Part shown: one piece after another, positions 4,499 through 5,194 of the stretch
How the letters are laid out: each line of letters opens with the position of its first letter
Position numbering within the stretch: position 1 is the stretch's first letter
Assembly: GCA_003561145.1 (NCBI GenBank)
Contig: PWXL01000221.1
Location: forward strand, 1 to 5,194
DNA from: Candidatus Atribacteria bacterium
Lineage (GTDB): Bacteria; Atribacterota; Atribacteria; Atribacterales; Atribacteraceae
Reading direction: 5' to 3'
DNA: 5,194 bases
Notes under the pieces: generated by a model
Told to the model about the DNA's origin: nothing
What the model saw: the letters and a program-made list of their open reading frames with translations, nothing else
The model's database searches: none
Position numbers and translations under genes: made by a program

Positions 4499-5185
4499 AT
4501 GAAACAGCTGTTCAGGAAACTTCTTTTGCTCTTACGCAGGTACGGGAGGCTCCTTTCATCCCGTGAAGGGATCGTTCTTCTTACTGCAACCGCCATGGTG
4601 GTAGGATACGATCACTCCTTACTGATGGAAGGGATGCGGCTATTCCCTCCTCCCGGAGGTATTTTCAATCAGCACCTGGCCGGCATAGTGTGGTTTTTTC
4701 TTCTTCCACTGGCAGTCAATGCGGTTCATCCGCGTATGGGATGGAAAGAAATGGGAGGAGGGACAGGTTCACCGCGGCGCTGGCTCCCCTGGTTTTTCCT
4801 CCTGGTGATTGCAGGAACCTTATGGGCATGGATCGTGTCTCGTAATCCAGCGTATCGCGCCTTCTATCCTCAATATGCCCCCGCAGGTGAAAGTGTAGGG
4901 GCTTTTTTGGTTTTCCAGTTATCGGTAGGTCTGTACATGTTTGCCTGGGAATTTTTTTGCCGGGGTTTTTTGATGTTCGGCCTCAAACCCCGTTTCGGAC
5001 GCTCTGCGATATTGGTACAGTTAGTACTGTTTACGCTGCTTCATCGCGGAAAGCCCGAATACCTCCTTTCCATGCTGGGTGGCCTGGGAATGGGAATATT
5101 CGCTTACCAGGCAGGCACCTTTTTTCCTGTATTTCTTCTTCACTGGGTGGTATCGATTCTGCTTGATATCTTTTGCCTGTTCTAG
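4499..5185 (+). CDS. CPBP family intramembrane protease (CAAX protease / Abi-like)
   Basis: This 228-residue membrane protein has about 6 hydrophobic segments. It shows the CPBP core: motif 1 is WEFFCRGFLMFG (E151, R155), motif 2 is FTLLHRGKPE (F178, H182) and motif 3 is LLHWVVSILLD (H215, D223). In the CPBP/Rce1 family these residues line a membrane cavity and activate water for peptide cleavage. The canonical motif 1 is EExxxR; the first Glu is W150 here, a variant I recall from a bacterial subgroup with WEFF-RG and GKP motifs. The substrate is unknown. I chose ATG 4499, preceded by GGGGGA (4490-4495) at a short spacing. The frame is open back to a GTG at 4421, but that stretch is made of the inverted repeat and heptads and is not protein-like. 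The gene stands alone, divergent from the rbr operon. The family is fairly sure; catalytic activity is not shown. Confidence 0.82.
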   Translation: MKQLFRKLLLLLRRYGRLLSSREGIVLLTATAMVVGYDHSLLMEGMRLFPPPGGIFNQHLAGIVWFFLLPLAVNAVHPRMGWKEMGGGTGSPRRWLPWFFLLVIAGTLWAWIVSRNPAYRAFYPQYAPAGESVGAFLVFQLSVGLYMFAWEFFCRGFLMFGLKPRFGRSAILVQLVLFTLLHRGKPEYLLSMLGGLGMGIFAYQAGTFFPVFLLHWVVSILLDIFCLF

Positions 5186-5194
5186 ATATTTCAA

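Overview
The window reads as a piece of a mesophilic or moderately thermophilic bacterial chromosome of roughly balanced GC content. The pairing of rubrerythrin with a short superoxide reductase points to an anaerobe, of the kind common in Firmicutes, spirochaetes, Thermotogae and deltaproteobacteria. The phylum cannot be fixed from this sequence alone. All protein names rest on motifs read directly from the translations; no database search was possible.

Layout. Bases 1-3146 (+ strand) are the 3' end of a multisubunit Mrp/Mnh-type cation/proton antiporter operon. It holds the C-terminus of a MrpC (NuoK-like) subunit (1-129), a full MrpD (NuoN-like) subunit (182-1717) and a second, divergent antiporter-like subunit (1710-3146) that overlaps it by 8 bp. 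The operon ends in a G/C-rich hairpin with a T-run (about 3177-3224). Facing it on the - strand is a two-gene oxidative-defence operon: rubrerythrin (4137-3634), then superoxide reductase/desulfoferrodoxin (3619-3224). It starts from a strong sigma70-like promoter (4190-4162) that carries a perfect 14-bp palindrome over its -10 element, a plausible PerR-type operator. The gene-free stretch 4138-4498 holds that promoter and an upstream A-tract. It also holds three short arrays of 7-base repeats (a perfect GGATTCA x4 and two degenerate CTCAC-type arrays), a 6-bp hairpin and a perfect 11-bp inverted repeat. Bases 4499-5185 (+) encode a CPBP (CAAX protease and bacteriocin-processing) family membrane protein.

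How the genes fit together. The Mrp proteins form a membrane complex that exchanges Na+ for H+, or in modular respiratory complexes couples ion flux to redox chemistry. The divergent last subunit keeps the key Glu and one Lys of the proton path but has Asn where its neighbour has the central TM8 lysine, and it has a shorter N-terminus. Rubrerythrin (peroxide reduction) and superoxide reductase (superoxide to peroxide) act in sequence on reactive oxygen in the cytoplasm, so their co-transcription makes biochemical sense. The CPBP protein has no evident functional tie to the others. I see no clear new system. The items most worth a second look are the divergent antiporter subunit, the heptad-repeat intergenic region and the palindromic rbr promoter.
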